Positions 11,101 to 21,337 of a stretch of DNA of 64,000 nucleotides are shown one piece after another. Both the position numbers and the translations under genes were made by a program. Within the stretch, counting starts at the first letter, position 1. Every line of letters begins with the position of its first letter. The stretch is from Siphonodentalium dalli (taxonomy: Eukaryota; Mollusca; Scaphopoda; Gadilida; Siphonodentaliidae): contig CP136064.1 of the NCBI GenBank assembly GCA_032622095.1, positions 188,219,794 to 188,283,793 on the forward strand, given 5' to 3'. The notes under the pieces were generated by a model that searched no databases, was not told the DNA's origin, and saw only the letters and a program-made list of their open reading frames with translations.

Positions 11101-14100
11101 AGTCAAGTTTTTTTGCCCATAAGAGTGAATCTGTTCGACCGAAAATTAGAGCTGAAACAGTTGACCCATTCTTCTAACCGGTTAACCATTGGGGTTAGCC
11201 GGATTTCAACCGGTTAACCGCTAATTTCTAGCGGACTTCTCTCAGACTAATTATGTCGACATTTTCCATGTTCCAGGGACAAACCTAGGTGAGAAATAGT
11301 AGCTGAAATAAAGACCTTATTCACGGCATTTAACGATATTCAAAAACACGCATTCACTGTTCTTTTGCTGGCTCTCCTGATGGGGAATGAGCAAGTGAAA
11401 TTTGTGAATGGCAGGCGGATCGCTTATTTGCAATTGCCGGTGATCAGCATATGTTTGGGCATTTGTAAAACGAGTAACAATATTATAGTATGGGTATGGT
11501 AAAACGAGTAACAAAACTATATATTAAAGATCTGTAATATATCATTATCATGATATCATCATTGGTATATCCTCCAATGAATTATAAATAAAGACTAGAA
11601 AGTAATAAATTCGCCCACACTTCCGATTTACGCGATTCCATTTAATGGCATTTATCACTAATTCTCGCAGAGTCGATCGATAGCCGTGTTCACTTTTCAA
11701 ATTTCAACACGAAATAATACCGAGCCTGAGGAGTGTCAATCAGATGACAGATTCACTGATTTCATTGCTTTGAACTATCCCGCCTGGATACACAGTGACT
11801 GCCCACGTGCTCTCGTCGGAAGATCAGAGAAACTTCAAAGGCCGGAATTGATTGAAGGTCGCCGACACTTCCGGACAGTTTGAGAATTGCTACTCAGTAT
11901 CTGAAACTTCCGCGTGCACCAATTAATGCTTGCATTGCACTCTACTATCGGTGGCACAGGGGTTATTATTACTTTTGCATCATTTATCTTAATATTTTGA
12001 GGGTACCAGTGCATTATTCACGTTCACATTCAACTGACAGAGCGGGATGCGGTTTCGTCCGGTTCATTTTTTTCTAACCGGTTACGTCGTTATCCGGATG
12101 CTAACCGGTTATCCGGCTGTCCTTTTCAGCTCTACCGAAAATCACTAAAATAACTCAGTAAAAAAAAAATTGGACAAATCTGGTTAAATTTTCTCATAAA
12201 ATTGCTAAAAAATAGAGAAACTAAAGGCTAAACTACCAGCATAATCCATCGTCGAAAGAAAGGACAGTAGTAATAGCAGTGGTATGGGCCATACCACATG
12301 TAAAATATATCGGACAAACGTGGTTTTCGAACTCGATTGTGATATTGTTGTGATATATGTTTGAACACATATCAAATATGAATATAATCGGTTGACATAT
12401 GTTTAAGTTTTTGCACTAACAGTCATAAAAATAGACAACCTATGTACATGTAAAGGCGGTAACTCAGGTAAAATAAATTGGACAAACCTGGTTCTTGAAA
12501 TCGATCGAGATATTGTTGTGATAGGTCCACATATGAAATATGAATGTAATCGGTGGACATTTGTTCAGACTTTTGCACTAACGGTCATACAATTGCTAAA
12601 AATAGACAAACTATTATATACAGGGCCATAACTCTGGTAAAAAGGATCGGACAAATCTGGTATGATCTCATTCGAGATATTGTTGTAAAATATCAATATA
12701 TACCAAATATGAATGAAATTGGTTGATGTTTGTTCAAGTTTTTGCACCAACGGTCATAAAATTGCTAAAAATAGATAAACTAAAGCCGTGAGTCCCGTGA
12801 CTCAGGTAAAACAAATCGGACAAACTGGTTTATGAACTCGATCGTAATCTTATTTTCGAATTCATTTGAGATACACGTATCTTTATAGATAACAGACCTA
12901 AAATTGGTAAAAAATAGACTAACTAAGGGCCATAACTCAGGTAAAAAAATCAGACAAAGTTCCTGACAAACCTGGATTTCGAACTCGATTCAGATATTGA
13001 GAGAAATATGATTGAAATTAGTTGACCTTTGTTCAAGTTATCGCGCTAACTGACATCAAATTTCTGTAATAGAAACAAGTGGCATAACTCTGGTTAGAAA
13101 GTTATGACTCATTGTTGCCAGCAAGAATACAGGGTGAAATGATATATATTCTTTGATGTCAGATATTTGACTGTGTAGCAATATTAAACATAGTTTCCCG
13201 GTGTTGCTTATTAATTTATTGCTAATTTGATATTTATTAATAATACTAACTTGCTTTACTGGCTCATTTTACCTGTATCTGTGGTTAGTTTTTTTTTACA
13301 TTATATATAATTCCTTCAATTTCCCGATTTTACCCACAATTAAATTTGGCAGATCCTCTTAAAATTTGGCAAGAACAAATTTAGTTTGGCACAGCGCCAA
13401 CTCTGTCGACCCACTTAGATCACTGGTAGTGATAATGGTGACACTATTAAAGTACTGTGTATAATTTGATGCATGAAGATTATGAGTCGCTTTAACCCTT
13501 CTATGACTGGAGCTTCCTGAAATTTTTAGAATAACCTGTGCCAATGCATTCTCTTGTCAAGTCTCCCATAGGGAGCCTCGCATATATATAAGAGAATACA
13601 ATGGTCTAATATTTACCTTGACCTTGCAAGCCAGTGCATTCTCTTGTATATGCGAGGCTCCCTATGGGAGACTGGAATATATAAGAGAATGCGATTGTAC
13701 AGGATCTTCAATGCTGCACCAGCACAGCTCCCGTCATGAAAGGGTTAATAGTATTAGGCAACAGATGCACGAGATGCAATAAATGTTACTAACTGAACTC
13801 TATAACCTTTTCTCAATAATTAATACTCACCACTACAATAGGGAATAACCAATAGTTATTAAATGGAGCAGCACCTCCTACCACAACAACGCTCTCCGGC
13901 AGCCGCTGCTTCACATACTCTCCTTTCACTCGACACAAGTTAAAATCATCAAAGCTATAATTCTCCTGACGATATACCATGTTACATAACAAGGCAGTAC
14001 ATGGTCTCTTTCGAACTCTTTCAAGAACCAATTTTGGGAAGGCCCTCAACATTGCTACAAAGATTGTCTGATGATCAAGCCCAAGGAACCCAAAACTACC

Positions 14101-16727
14101 AATGGTTATCCTTGACAACAATGGGCTGTTCATTATACAACCAGCAAATGAATACTGTACCATTTTCTTTAGATATTCACTTTGAGTTTGTGTTGGGTAT
14201 GTGTTATAAACACTCTTCATTCTATCATATAGCTCTTTCCTCCTTACTTTCGCAATACCACCACCGAAAGAAGAATAGAACTTGATGACTCCAAAGCTGA
14301 AGAAGCAGATTTCAGATCGCGGATTTCCATTATGGTCAAAGTCTGTGAATACCTCAGCACAATCTTCTAACACTGGAATATTATGTTGATTGGCAATGTC
14401 AATTATTGGGTCGATGTCAAGCAATTTTCCATATATATGCGCAACTAGAATGGCAACAGTTCTTGGAGTGATCAGGCTTTCCAGAAGATTCAATTTCGGA
14501 GCGGCAGTGTCTATTTCAATGTCCCATGAGACAATTTTCAGATGGTGATGTTTCATTATCGATACCATGTCTGGTATATTGAAGGCAGACACAATGATTT
14601 CGGATCCTATAGGGAAGTTCATGATGCGGAGATACAAGTCGAATGCTGTCCGAACACATAATATAGGTAAAACAGGATTTTTGTTTGGTCCCTTCATCCA
14701 TAACTTGTTGAGGGCGCTGATGGCTTCTTCTCTTTTCTCTGGACCCTGACGCCTCAGCGCTGTGCCAATCATGTCCAACATTTGTTTCCCACTGATATCT
14801 GTCAATTATAAGTATTCCGAATATTAACCCTTTCTATAATAAATACTAACTCATGAGTAGTTCCCATAGGAAATGTTCAGATAATAAGTTCAACAAAATG
14901 AACATATGGCCAGAAGAGAAAGTTTTAACATGTTTTGAAATTTTGTCAACCAAGATAATATCCAATGATCATCTTATTATTTGGAACATCAGCCAAAGGT
15001 CATGCAGTTAGAATATAATATTTTCCCACAATTTCTGGCAGTACAGCTGTTCTGAAGAACCACAATGCTTTTTCACAAGTTCAATATTGAGTTGATGCAT
15101 TTAATTTCCCATCACTTTCAGTTAATATAATCGATTGACTGTTGTTTTGTTCACACTTTGAGAATACCTAACAACACTTCCTGTTACAATTACTGTACTT
15201 CCCATGACTTTTGAGCAAATATCGGTGACCAAACCACAAACAAAATTATTGTAGGCTTCAAGACCATTCAATACCCTTTTAACTCTTCAAATCATTCAAT
15301 GCGTGTCCACATGTAGTGCACGACGTCTGAATAGGTAACTTTTGAAAACACATCGATGTCCAACTCCATTCGGACTTCGCAAAATTGTACGGATTGATGT
15401 TTTCGGCATGCGATATTTTTGCAAAATAACGTTCCCGTGTTGGCTGGTCTAAGCTGTCGTATGTTGATATAGTTTTTATTCATATTTAGTAACCGAGTTT
15501 GTAGCATTCACAATTAAGACTAACGAGGCCATGGCAGGAGGTTATATAGTTTCGATAATCCTATTACACCAATGTTTTGTGTATGATTTCTATACCATAA
15601 CATGGCGGTGTGTCATGTTGCCAGTCATGTGACTGTAAACACTGTATTGTACTCTATGAATGATGTAAAACAACATGGTAATTATGATGAATATGAGTAA
15701 ATGGCTTAAGTCTTTTATTCAGTTTCATAATGATTATCAGGTTGCTATACGTGGTTCAACGTTTATGTGAGTGTATGTAAATCTCATTCTTGACTCATTA
15801 CTTCTGTTATTTTCTGTTGAGTATAGTAGGAGATGGCCCCATAAATGGCTGAATTTAGATACAGTCTCAGAGTCTCCATTCAAGCATAACATCATTTGTG
15901 GCATAATTTAAAGCCTCATGGCAGTTACAAACCATATATTTTCATGGAAACAAAATAGACTGAAATGTATTATACAGTTGTGTTGGTTTTTAATGTGCGT
16001 ACAATTTTAACAGTGTAGTGCAGCATTAAAGATCATGTGCCAGTGCATTCACTTATATACATGTATGAGAGTCTCCCATAGGGAGCCTCGCATATATAAG
16101 AGAATGAATTGGCTTACAAGTTCAAGGTATATATTGTCAGACCAATGTATTCTCTTATATGTGCAAGGCTGGGACTTGTATATATAAGAGAATGCATTGG
16201 CACAGGGTTTTCAAAAAATTTCAGGAAGCTCCAGTCTGACATGGATGGGTTAAACACACCAAAATTCTGGATATGAAAATTTGGAGTGCAACTATATCAA
16301 ATGTACAGCAGGGCTTAAAATCTGACGAGAATCACAATCATGAATCTTAGTTTGATTCTCGTAAAAGTAGCCGATTTGCTGTAGAAATGCTATATTTTGA
16401 TTCTCGCAAATTTTTATGGATTTTAAGGCCTGTTCAGTAAATTATAATTTATAAATATGTTACAATCATTTTTCCCTAACAAAGTGACATCAATTGTTTG
16501 GTATGTATAGCCTATAGGCTACGTTTTATCATAATAATTATGCTGTATATTACATTTTTAATGGAACAAAGCCAATAGAGATTTGAATTAGATTTTGTAT
16601 GTTGTTGTCACTGAGGGTCCAGAACACACATTTTCAATGAACTATGCTTTAGTTATTCTAACAGCAGGAAGACAATGTACTTACCAATGATAAGCGCATG
16701 ATGAGGCACCAAATTACCCAGATTCAT
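7898..16727 (-). CDS. DegT/DnrJ/EryC1/StrS-family PLP-dependent aminotransferase, three coding exons
   Basis: This is a predicted pyridoxal-phosphate aminotransferase of the fold-type I DegT/DnrJ/EryC1/StrS family. Characterised members transfer an amino group, usually from glutamate or glutamine, to a keto-sugar or cyclitol. Exons 16,727-16,685, 14,798-13,831 and 8,194-7,898 join in phase (43 + 968 + 297 nt) to 435 codons plus stop. The family's PLP domain is clear: IVSAFNIPD near residue 83, then ILVAHIYGK, then EDCAE at 159-163, whose Asp160 should bind the cofactor ring nitrogen. SFGVIK follows with Lys187 as the likely Schiff-base lysine, then FGGGI. Exon 3 supplies the C-terminal domain (RRLNLLGIEAHRS and HEAKYLIDNIVYLP). 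Introns are about 1.9 and 5.6 kb and full of transposon remains. The substrate cannot be inferred. The start at 16,727 has A at -3; an in-frame ATG eight codons upstream (16,751) is possible. The gene seems intact. Confidence 0.93.
8430..9066. mobile_element. Palindromic MITE interrupted by a younger element
   Basis: The left part (8,438-8,552) holds gataataagttcaacaaa followed by its inverse tttgttgaacttattat and then atgagtatttagtatagaaa. The host copy resumes at 9,049 with gaaagggttcaa. Complete relatives show atgagtatttag running directly into gaaagggttaa, so the 496 bp in between is an insertion. Related copies: 14.82-14.92, 20.71-21.34, 21.86-21.95 and 52.75-52.86 kb. Confidence 0.75.
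8553..9048. mobile_element. 496 bp TIR element with 6 bp target duplication (GAAAGG)
   Basis: Inverted ends are catggtggggaatcacgtgg at the left and ccacatgatttccccaccg at the right. Both flanks read GAAAGG (8,547-8,552 and 9,049-9,054), as expected of a target-site duplication. A small internal hairpin (aacattctgaccaaagttg and its inverse, about 8,752-8,850) lies inside. There is no transposase; it is non-autonomous. The superfamily is not assigned. Confidence 0.8.
9460..9674. repeat. 215 bp near-perfect palindrome (foldback element), copy 1
   Basis: Arms of about 105 bp from cagtaatgctctaaataatt to the mirrored end meet at aagctctcagtgagagctt, with only a few mismatches. The arm contains atggcttgttgccattcatc. 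The same element recurs at 51,684-51,900. Position: intron 2 of the aminotransferase gene. Confidence 0.92.
9675..11138. other. Intronic, no feature recognised
   Basis: This lies within intron 2 of the aminotransferase gene. No exon, tandem repeat or inverted-repeat element could be supported. Confidence 0.4.
11147..12134. mobile_element. hAT-like non-autonomous transposon, 988 bp, 8 bp TSD
   Basis: The terminal inverted repeats begin TAGAGCTGAAA and end TTTCAGCTCTA. Both flanks read CCGAAAAT (11,139-11,146 and 12,135-12,142), an 8 bp target duplication typical of hAT elements. Subterminal sequence at both ends is rich in the palindrome aaccggtt (about 11,176-11,215 and 12,074-12,116), a possible transposase-binding array. 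No transposase frame is present. Confidence 0.85.
12180..13115 (+). repeat. Degenerate tandem repeat (~170-190 bp core, pearl-like)
   Basis: About five diverged copies of a core with aaaatagacaaac, ccataactcaggtaaaa, atcggacaaa, gagatattgttgtga and tttttgcactaacggtcata. Neither a terminal microsatellite nor a hairpin was seen, so this may be an eroded core array. Confidence 0.8.
13492..13748. mobile_element. TTAA-flanked MITE with GCGAGGCTCCC hairpins, 257 bp
   Basis: Bounded by TTAACCCTTCTATGACTGG on the left and catgaaagggttaa on the right, with TTAA at both edges. Inside, copies of atatatgcgaggctccctat and its inverse, with repeated ataagagaatgc, form hairpins. Full or partial relatives: 16.02-16.25, 23.93-24.03, 26.41-26.50, 26.82-26.95, 44.47-44.73 and 47.07-47.16 kb. 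Confidence 0.85.
13831..14798 (-). CDS. Aminotransferase gene, coding exon 2 (PLP domain)
   Basis: The acceptor is ataattgacag before ATATCAGTGGG; the donor is GTAGTG|GTGAGT. The exon is 968 nt, entering in phase 1 and leaving in phase 0. It carries the whole PLP domain including EDCAE and SFGVIKFYSSFGGGI. A plus-strand open frame at 14,001-14,285 is only its antisense. Confidence 0.95.
14822..14925. mobile_element. Partial TTAACCCTTTC palindromic MITE
   Basis: It begins ttaaccctttctataataa, continues ctcatgagtagttcc and ggaaatgttcagataataag, then breaks off after ttcaacaaaatgaac. It is one arm of the palindromic family seen at 8.43 and 20.71 kb, inserted in intron 1 of the aminotransferase gene. 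Confidence 0.7.
14926..16018. other. Intron 1 of the aminotransferase gene, nothing recognised
   Basis: No exon or repeat family could be recognised in this stretch; an open frame at 15,292-15,507 (minus) has no splice context or family likeness. Confidence 0.4.
16019..16253. mobile_element. MITE of the GCGAGGCTCCC hairpin family, inverted copy
   Basis: Reads gcattaaagatcatgtgcc, then gtctcccatagggagcctcg and atataagagaatgc, and closes with caggaagctccagtctgaca and gggttaa. It is the same family as 13,492-13,748 in opposite orientation; the left end is eroded. Confidence 0.75.
16309..16432. mobile_element. ~124 bp MITE with CAGGSCTTAAAAT ends, copy 1
   Basis: Begins cagggcttaaaatctgac and ends ggattttaaggcctg. 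Inside are gattctcgta-type motifs in both orientations. Other copies: 23.77-23.89, 24.54-24.69 and 47.16-47.29 kb. The TIR start (CAGGG/CAGGC) is hAT-like, but no clean 8 bp duplication is visible. Confidence 0.75.
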
Positions 16728-16751
16728 CCTGGAAGTGTCAATAAACTGCAT
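16685..16751 (-). CDS. Aminotransferase gene, exon 1 (start region)
   Basis: The donor GTAAGT follows ATCATTG (last exon base 16,685), leaving phase 1, which fits exon 2. ATG at 16,727 (A at -3) is the preferred start; ATG at 16,751 is in frame with a weaker context. The transcribed exon probably extends to 16,822, where ggttctttttatgccag makes a good acceptor for a 5' non-coding exon boundary. A five-codon upstream ORF (16,791-16,774) lies in that leader. Confidence 0.8.
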
Positions 16752-16822
16752 ACAACTGCACCAATAAGACTCCTCATTCACACACCAGCATGACTTAGGC
16801 TCCGACTTCCTTTATCAGTGAT

Positions 16823-18860
16823 CTGGCATAAAAAGAACCAGTTGTGAATATAATAAGTATAGAGAGGTCTATTCATCAATGCAATATGTAATGTGTAAAT
16901 AGCAGCAATTTAATATCCTATTGATCTACTCTATATTGTGCCCCCAGGCATAACATACAGCTCATTCACTACAGTTGCCACTAATTTGTTGATATTTTAA
17001 AATACATTCTTTGATTTGCAGTAAAAACATTGATGCATAACAACCCAAGTTTGAAGTGAAGAAAAGATCAAGACATTGTTTTATTGAATATTGTGAATAG
17101 GCTCCCATCAGCTTTGTTTTTCAGATGGGACATTTATATAGAAAATCATAAATTATTTATATACATAACGAATCCTGAAATAGAATATTTACATAACCTA
17201 AAAATAATGTTGCAGGCATTTCCTTGCAATATCATGACGTATTATGTCTCGATCATACATTTTTTTTTGTAACCGATTCATTTTAACCAAATTTTTTCCA
17301 TGTGACATTTAAAGATGGTATTGAAATCTTTATAATAGTGATTTCTAGCTTAAAAGTTTTTTCTGCTATGATTTGTGGATTAAAGTATGAGCTATTATAA
17401 TTACTTGACCAGCATGTGACACTTCACCTTTACAAAATGATAGAAGATTATTTGCTTCAACTAGGAAGAAAAGTTCCCTTTTGAATCCCATGATTCTTTA
17501 TTGGGGATCTGTGATTGGGCAATGTTGATTGGATGAGTGTTGCAATTGGTATGGACATACTGAGTACAGTTGCACTCAAAACAATCACAGATGTTCACTT
17601 TTTCATTTTACATGTTTAAATTTTTAACAGGATAATGTTAGTTTTGATATATATGTTTTAAAGCTTTCTTATCAATAGTGTATACTTATCAGAATGTAGA
17701 AGGTACTAGCAGGGGCACTGAAAGATGAAATGGGAAGGGAAAGGGGGGGGGGGCACACCATATTTTAAGGGCGTCTTTCAATATGCAATTCTTTCCATGA
17801 GTATAACTAGTATTAGTGTAGATAATATTTTTTCAAAACCAAACATTTAACACAAACACAATACACTTACATATAAAGACAGATTAAGAAAGACGATTGA
17901 TAGCACCCACAAGGCATGAGAAATACACTGCGCAACATAGAATGGGTTGTTAGTATAGCAAAATAATATAACAAAACGAATCATAACTTATTAAGAATAT
18001 GCTGATTCACACTTGATTGTGTCAGTCTATTTTTTCAAATGGCTAATTGATACCAGATATCTCACATTAGAATTCACCATATGTTTATCTATAAGTTAAA
18101 TGAGCTATTGTATTGCATAACACTTATTGGATCATAAAATGGTGATGTTGGGGGTGTAAATTGAGCTGGAGCCAGTATGACTTCTCCTTGATAACAGTCC
18201 GCTTCACCCTAATAATCAATCAAATAGGGAGAAATAATTTTGGGAAGCTCCAGTCATGGAAGGGTTAACATATGAAGAATAATCTATTTCAATGAATACT
18301 TTTACAACTGAGTGAAGTACATGCTTATCAGTCCTGGAGGGAGACATATTCTCCCTCAAATATGTCACTTCTCCCTATTGTTGTCCCAGGGAGATTAGTC
18401 TTCTCCCTCATTTTGCAGCATGTCTGTCTCCAAACAGTATATTTGAAGTGTATTTGCTGAATATAATGGTGTAATTACTGATTATAGTGGGGTTATATAT
18501 GAGATCATGTACTTATTGTATCATATAAGGCTGATGTTGGAATGTAAATTGAACTTCAGCCTCTGTAACTTATCCGGGAATAATCCCTAATAATTAACAG
18601 TCCACTTCTCCCTTCTCCCAAACTCTACGCTGGACCCTGGGCATGACCAAGTAATTTTTGATGTAAGAGCTTCAGCATCAGGAAGGTGAAAAAGATTTCA
18701 TCAAAAGTTTATAATAAAGCAGGGTTTCCACTAGGGGTTGGGGAATGGGACCCATATAGCCTCTGGGGAAAATCTCAATCCATCAAACAACTGTGAATAT
18801 GATTTAGTATCAGTAAATCAGTCTTTAATTTAGATCCATACATGGTAGTTCTGAAGTAGA
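16823..18860. other. Upstream flank or first intron of the aminotransferase gene
   Basis: AT-rich, without a recognised exon. A G10 run sits at 17,743-17,752. A partial MITE end (gaagctccagtcatgga then agggttaa) is at about 18,246-18,270. The leader exon has an acceptor, so a further 5' exon and the promoter are probably in or beyond this stretch; I could not locate them. Confidence 0.4.
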
Positions 18861-18861
18861 A

Positions 18862-19520
18862 CAAGAGCTATGCTGGGCATGGCACAATACGCCCGGTGTG
18901 CTTTTATGAACTGTACGCAAACAAATAATTTCAGTGACACTAAATTGTACTATTGGTCAAAAAGAGCCATAAGTCAGGAAAAAATATTCGGAACAAACCC
19001 TCGAACTTGACCTGTATTTTGGTCTGGAAAACTCACATACCAAATTTGGTTCTGATAAAATGACCCAAACTAAAGTTATCATCTGGAAACCTCAAATATT
19101 GAAAAAATTCTCATTCAAAAAGAGCCATAAGTCAGTAAAAAATAAGCGGATCAAACCCATAATCGACGATTTTTATCGAACTTGGCCTTTACTTTGGTCT
19201 GGAAAACTCACATACCAAATTTGGTTCTGTTAAATAACCCAAACCTAAAGTTATCATCCGGAAACCTCAAATAATGAAAATTCTAAGTCGAAAACAGCCA
19301 TAAATAAGTATAAAATAATCGGAATGAACCAAAATTCGAACTTGACCTGTAATTTGGTCTGGAAAACTCACATACCATATTTAGTTCCGATAAAATAACC
19401 CAAACTAAAGTTATCATCTGGAAACCAAAACTGCTAACGGACGGCTAGACATCATGTCTGTGATGGCAAGACAGACCAATCACATAATACGGACGTTTTT
19501 TCAAACGGGCATATAAAATG
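18862..19520 (+). repeat. Pearl-like repeat, type D, three tandem cores
   Basis: Starts aagagctatgctgggcatgg and acaatacgccc, then has three ~170-180 bp cores with cataccaaatttggttctg and aaagttatcatctggaaacc. It ends cataatacggacgttttttc and gggcatataaaa. The ends are short inverted repeats of the tacgccc / gggcgta type. Other members: 38.79-41.04 and 57.91-58.66 kb. Confidence 0.8.
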
Positions 19521-19524
19521 GATT

Positions 19525-20148
19525 AAGTAATGTAAGGGTGTTGTCATTTGCACTGTATAATGTTGATAGTGTCGGTACTGTAAATTCTGTGATGAAAATG
19601 TCCAGTTAAATCCGTGGGTAAAATAGTCGATTGAGAATTTTCCGTACCGCCACATATAAAAGTACAGGAAACTTTTCGTAATTGATTTCTATGGCAGGCT
19701 TCACTACATTCATGAAAACATTTTTATACTATGAAATATTCCTGACCAACCTTCGGCGGCTAATATCTGGACCTGGTCTACATAATCATAACTTATGATT
19801 CTTAAATCAACTGTGTGTTGTTTAACAATGTGATCGTGAGGTACCATTACATGTATATAATATATAAACCAGGCAGAATCAACCACGTGGCTTTTATTGA
19901 TGTTCACTTCGATATCTCTCAAGGAAATAAGAATTATTTTCCCGAAAAATGGTTCACTAATGCCAGTCTAGTGGTCAGCGTTAGATAATAAATAAAATTA
20001 TCTTCTTTTTTATCATTCCCTGTTGGTTTTATTGTGTGGGAGATGCACGGGTGACATTGTGGGAGATGCACGGGTGATATTGGCTTTAATCTGTGGATCA
20101 GGTATGGGGATATGTCCGAGGTGAACTTTGGGAATGTGGAAAGGGGCC
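19525..20148. other. Intergenic, nothing recognised
   Basis: Open frames on the minus strand (19,452-19,655 and 19,710-19,922) show no family likeness or convincing splice signals. Confidence 0.35.
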
Positions 20149-20637
20149 TTAACCCTTTGAGTGCCAGGGGCCGATCTCATTGGCCCTAATTTACGGTGTC
20201 TAAAATTGGCCCTAAAAAATAAAAAATAAATTTTATTTTTTATTTTTATTAGAGGTTTTTTTTTTTGGGTTGAATTTTTTTGGGGTATGCTTAAGCATGC
20301 TATAGTGAATTTTAAAACAAACATGATAAAACCTTAGGGGCATGTTATAACTCAAAACTATCACCAAGTATTCATAGTAATAATTTTGATGCCCATGAAA
20401 AACGTAAGATTCCCTGGCAATAAACCTACAAAATAAGTCTGTTAAAGAATATAAGAAAAGATTATTAAAATTGTAAAAAATTGTAAAAAATAAGAACAAA
20501 TGATGAAACATTGTTAGGCCAATGCATTCTCTTATATATGCGAGGCGACCTATGGTCAACTCGCATATATAAGAGAATGCATTGGCACAGGGTATACGGG
20601 TAGATACAAAAATCGGACCTGGCACTCAAAGGGTTAA
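20149..20637. mobile_element. 489 bp TTAA-flanked MITE (TTAACCCTTTGAGTGCC ends)
   Basis: Perfect ends: ttaaccctttgagtgcc and ggcactcaaagggttaa. A strong internal hairpin at about 20,518-20,590 reads ccaatgcattctcttatata, gcgaggcgacc and the inverse. A second, partial member starts at 26,819. TTAA on both sides suggests a piggyBac-type insertion, although no transposase is present. Confidence 0.88.
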
Positions 20638-20711
20638 AAGTGGAAACCCTGCATATAGGCCCACATCATTTTCAAGCTTCAAGATAAACCTGCAAAAGGA
20701 ATCATTTTCTT

Positions 20712-21337
20712 TGGTGGGAAATGTTCAGATGAAAAGTTCAACAACTATGGTCGTTTGTTGAACTTAACACTGAATATTTCCTAAGGATACTTCTCATCAA
20801 CAGGTCAGGCACATCCTGAATTCCACTATTATAGTGGTATTCCAAAATTATAGTGGTAAATGACCATTACCGTTTTGTGAATTTGATAAAAGAGGGATAA
20901 TCCAAAATCATATTTCACACAAATTATTCAAAATCAGTGTCGCACTAATTTGGTATCATATTTTGTCCAGGAGAATGATTAATTATGACGGCACACGATA
21001 AGCAAATCAATTAGCATTCAATTAGTTTAAATGTTGTTATGAAGGAGCGATTGAATCATCCTGTTATTGTCATTTAGTAAGGCATATATTAGTAATATTA
21101 TTGAATAACAAAGCTGGCGCAAAAGATTGCACAACATATTTTGTCGTAACACGGTTCATTCGCTGTGACATCGTTAAGAGAGAAATTTGGCTGTGCACTG
21201 TTATGCGCCCTATTCTATTCCCGACGCAAATAAAGGAAACATTGAATATGTTATGGTCATATACCACTATAATAGTGGAATTGTGGATGTGCCTGAACTG
21301 ACCAATGAGTATTTAGTTTAGAATAGAAAGGGTTAAA
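20712..21337. mobile_element. Palindromic TTAACCCTTTC MITE split by a 0.5 kb element
   Basis: The left portion (20,712-20,800) has gggaaatgttcagatgaaaa, cgtttgttgaactta and ctcatcaa. The right portion (21,303-21,335) resumes aatgagtatttag and ends gaaagggttaa. Everything between is the nested element at 20,803-21,302. Confidence 0.8.
20803..21302. mobile_element. ~500 bp MITE with GGTCAGGCACATCC ends, copy 1 (nested)
   Basis: The left end is ggtcaggcacatcctgaatt and the right end ggatgtgcctgaactgacc. Subterminal ccactataatagtgg hairpins are present at both ends. An inverted second copy starts at 24,787. Internal landmarks shared by both copies: ttgtccaggagaatgatta and aacaaagctggcgc / gcgtcagctttgtt. 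Confidence 0.85.

Noticed and set aside
14001-14285. Plus-strand open frame of 94 codons
   Set aside because: It is antisense to the PLP-domain exon of the aminotransferase, whose sense frame is clearly conserved.
19452-19922. Two minus-strand open frames upstream of the aminotransferase gene, considered as its 5' exons
   Set aside because: Neither shows a donor in a phase that would extend the protein, and the leader exon contains stops in the coding frame.
20233-20625. Minus-strand open frame of 130 codons, similar to one at 26,831-27,145
   Set aside because: The similarity comes from the shared TTAACCCTTT MITE hairpin, not from protein conservation.
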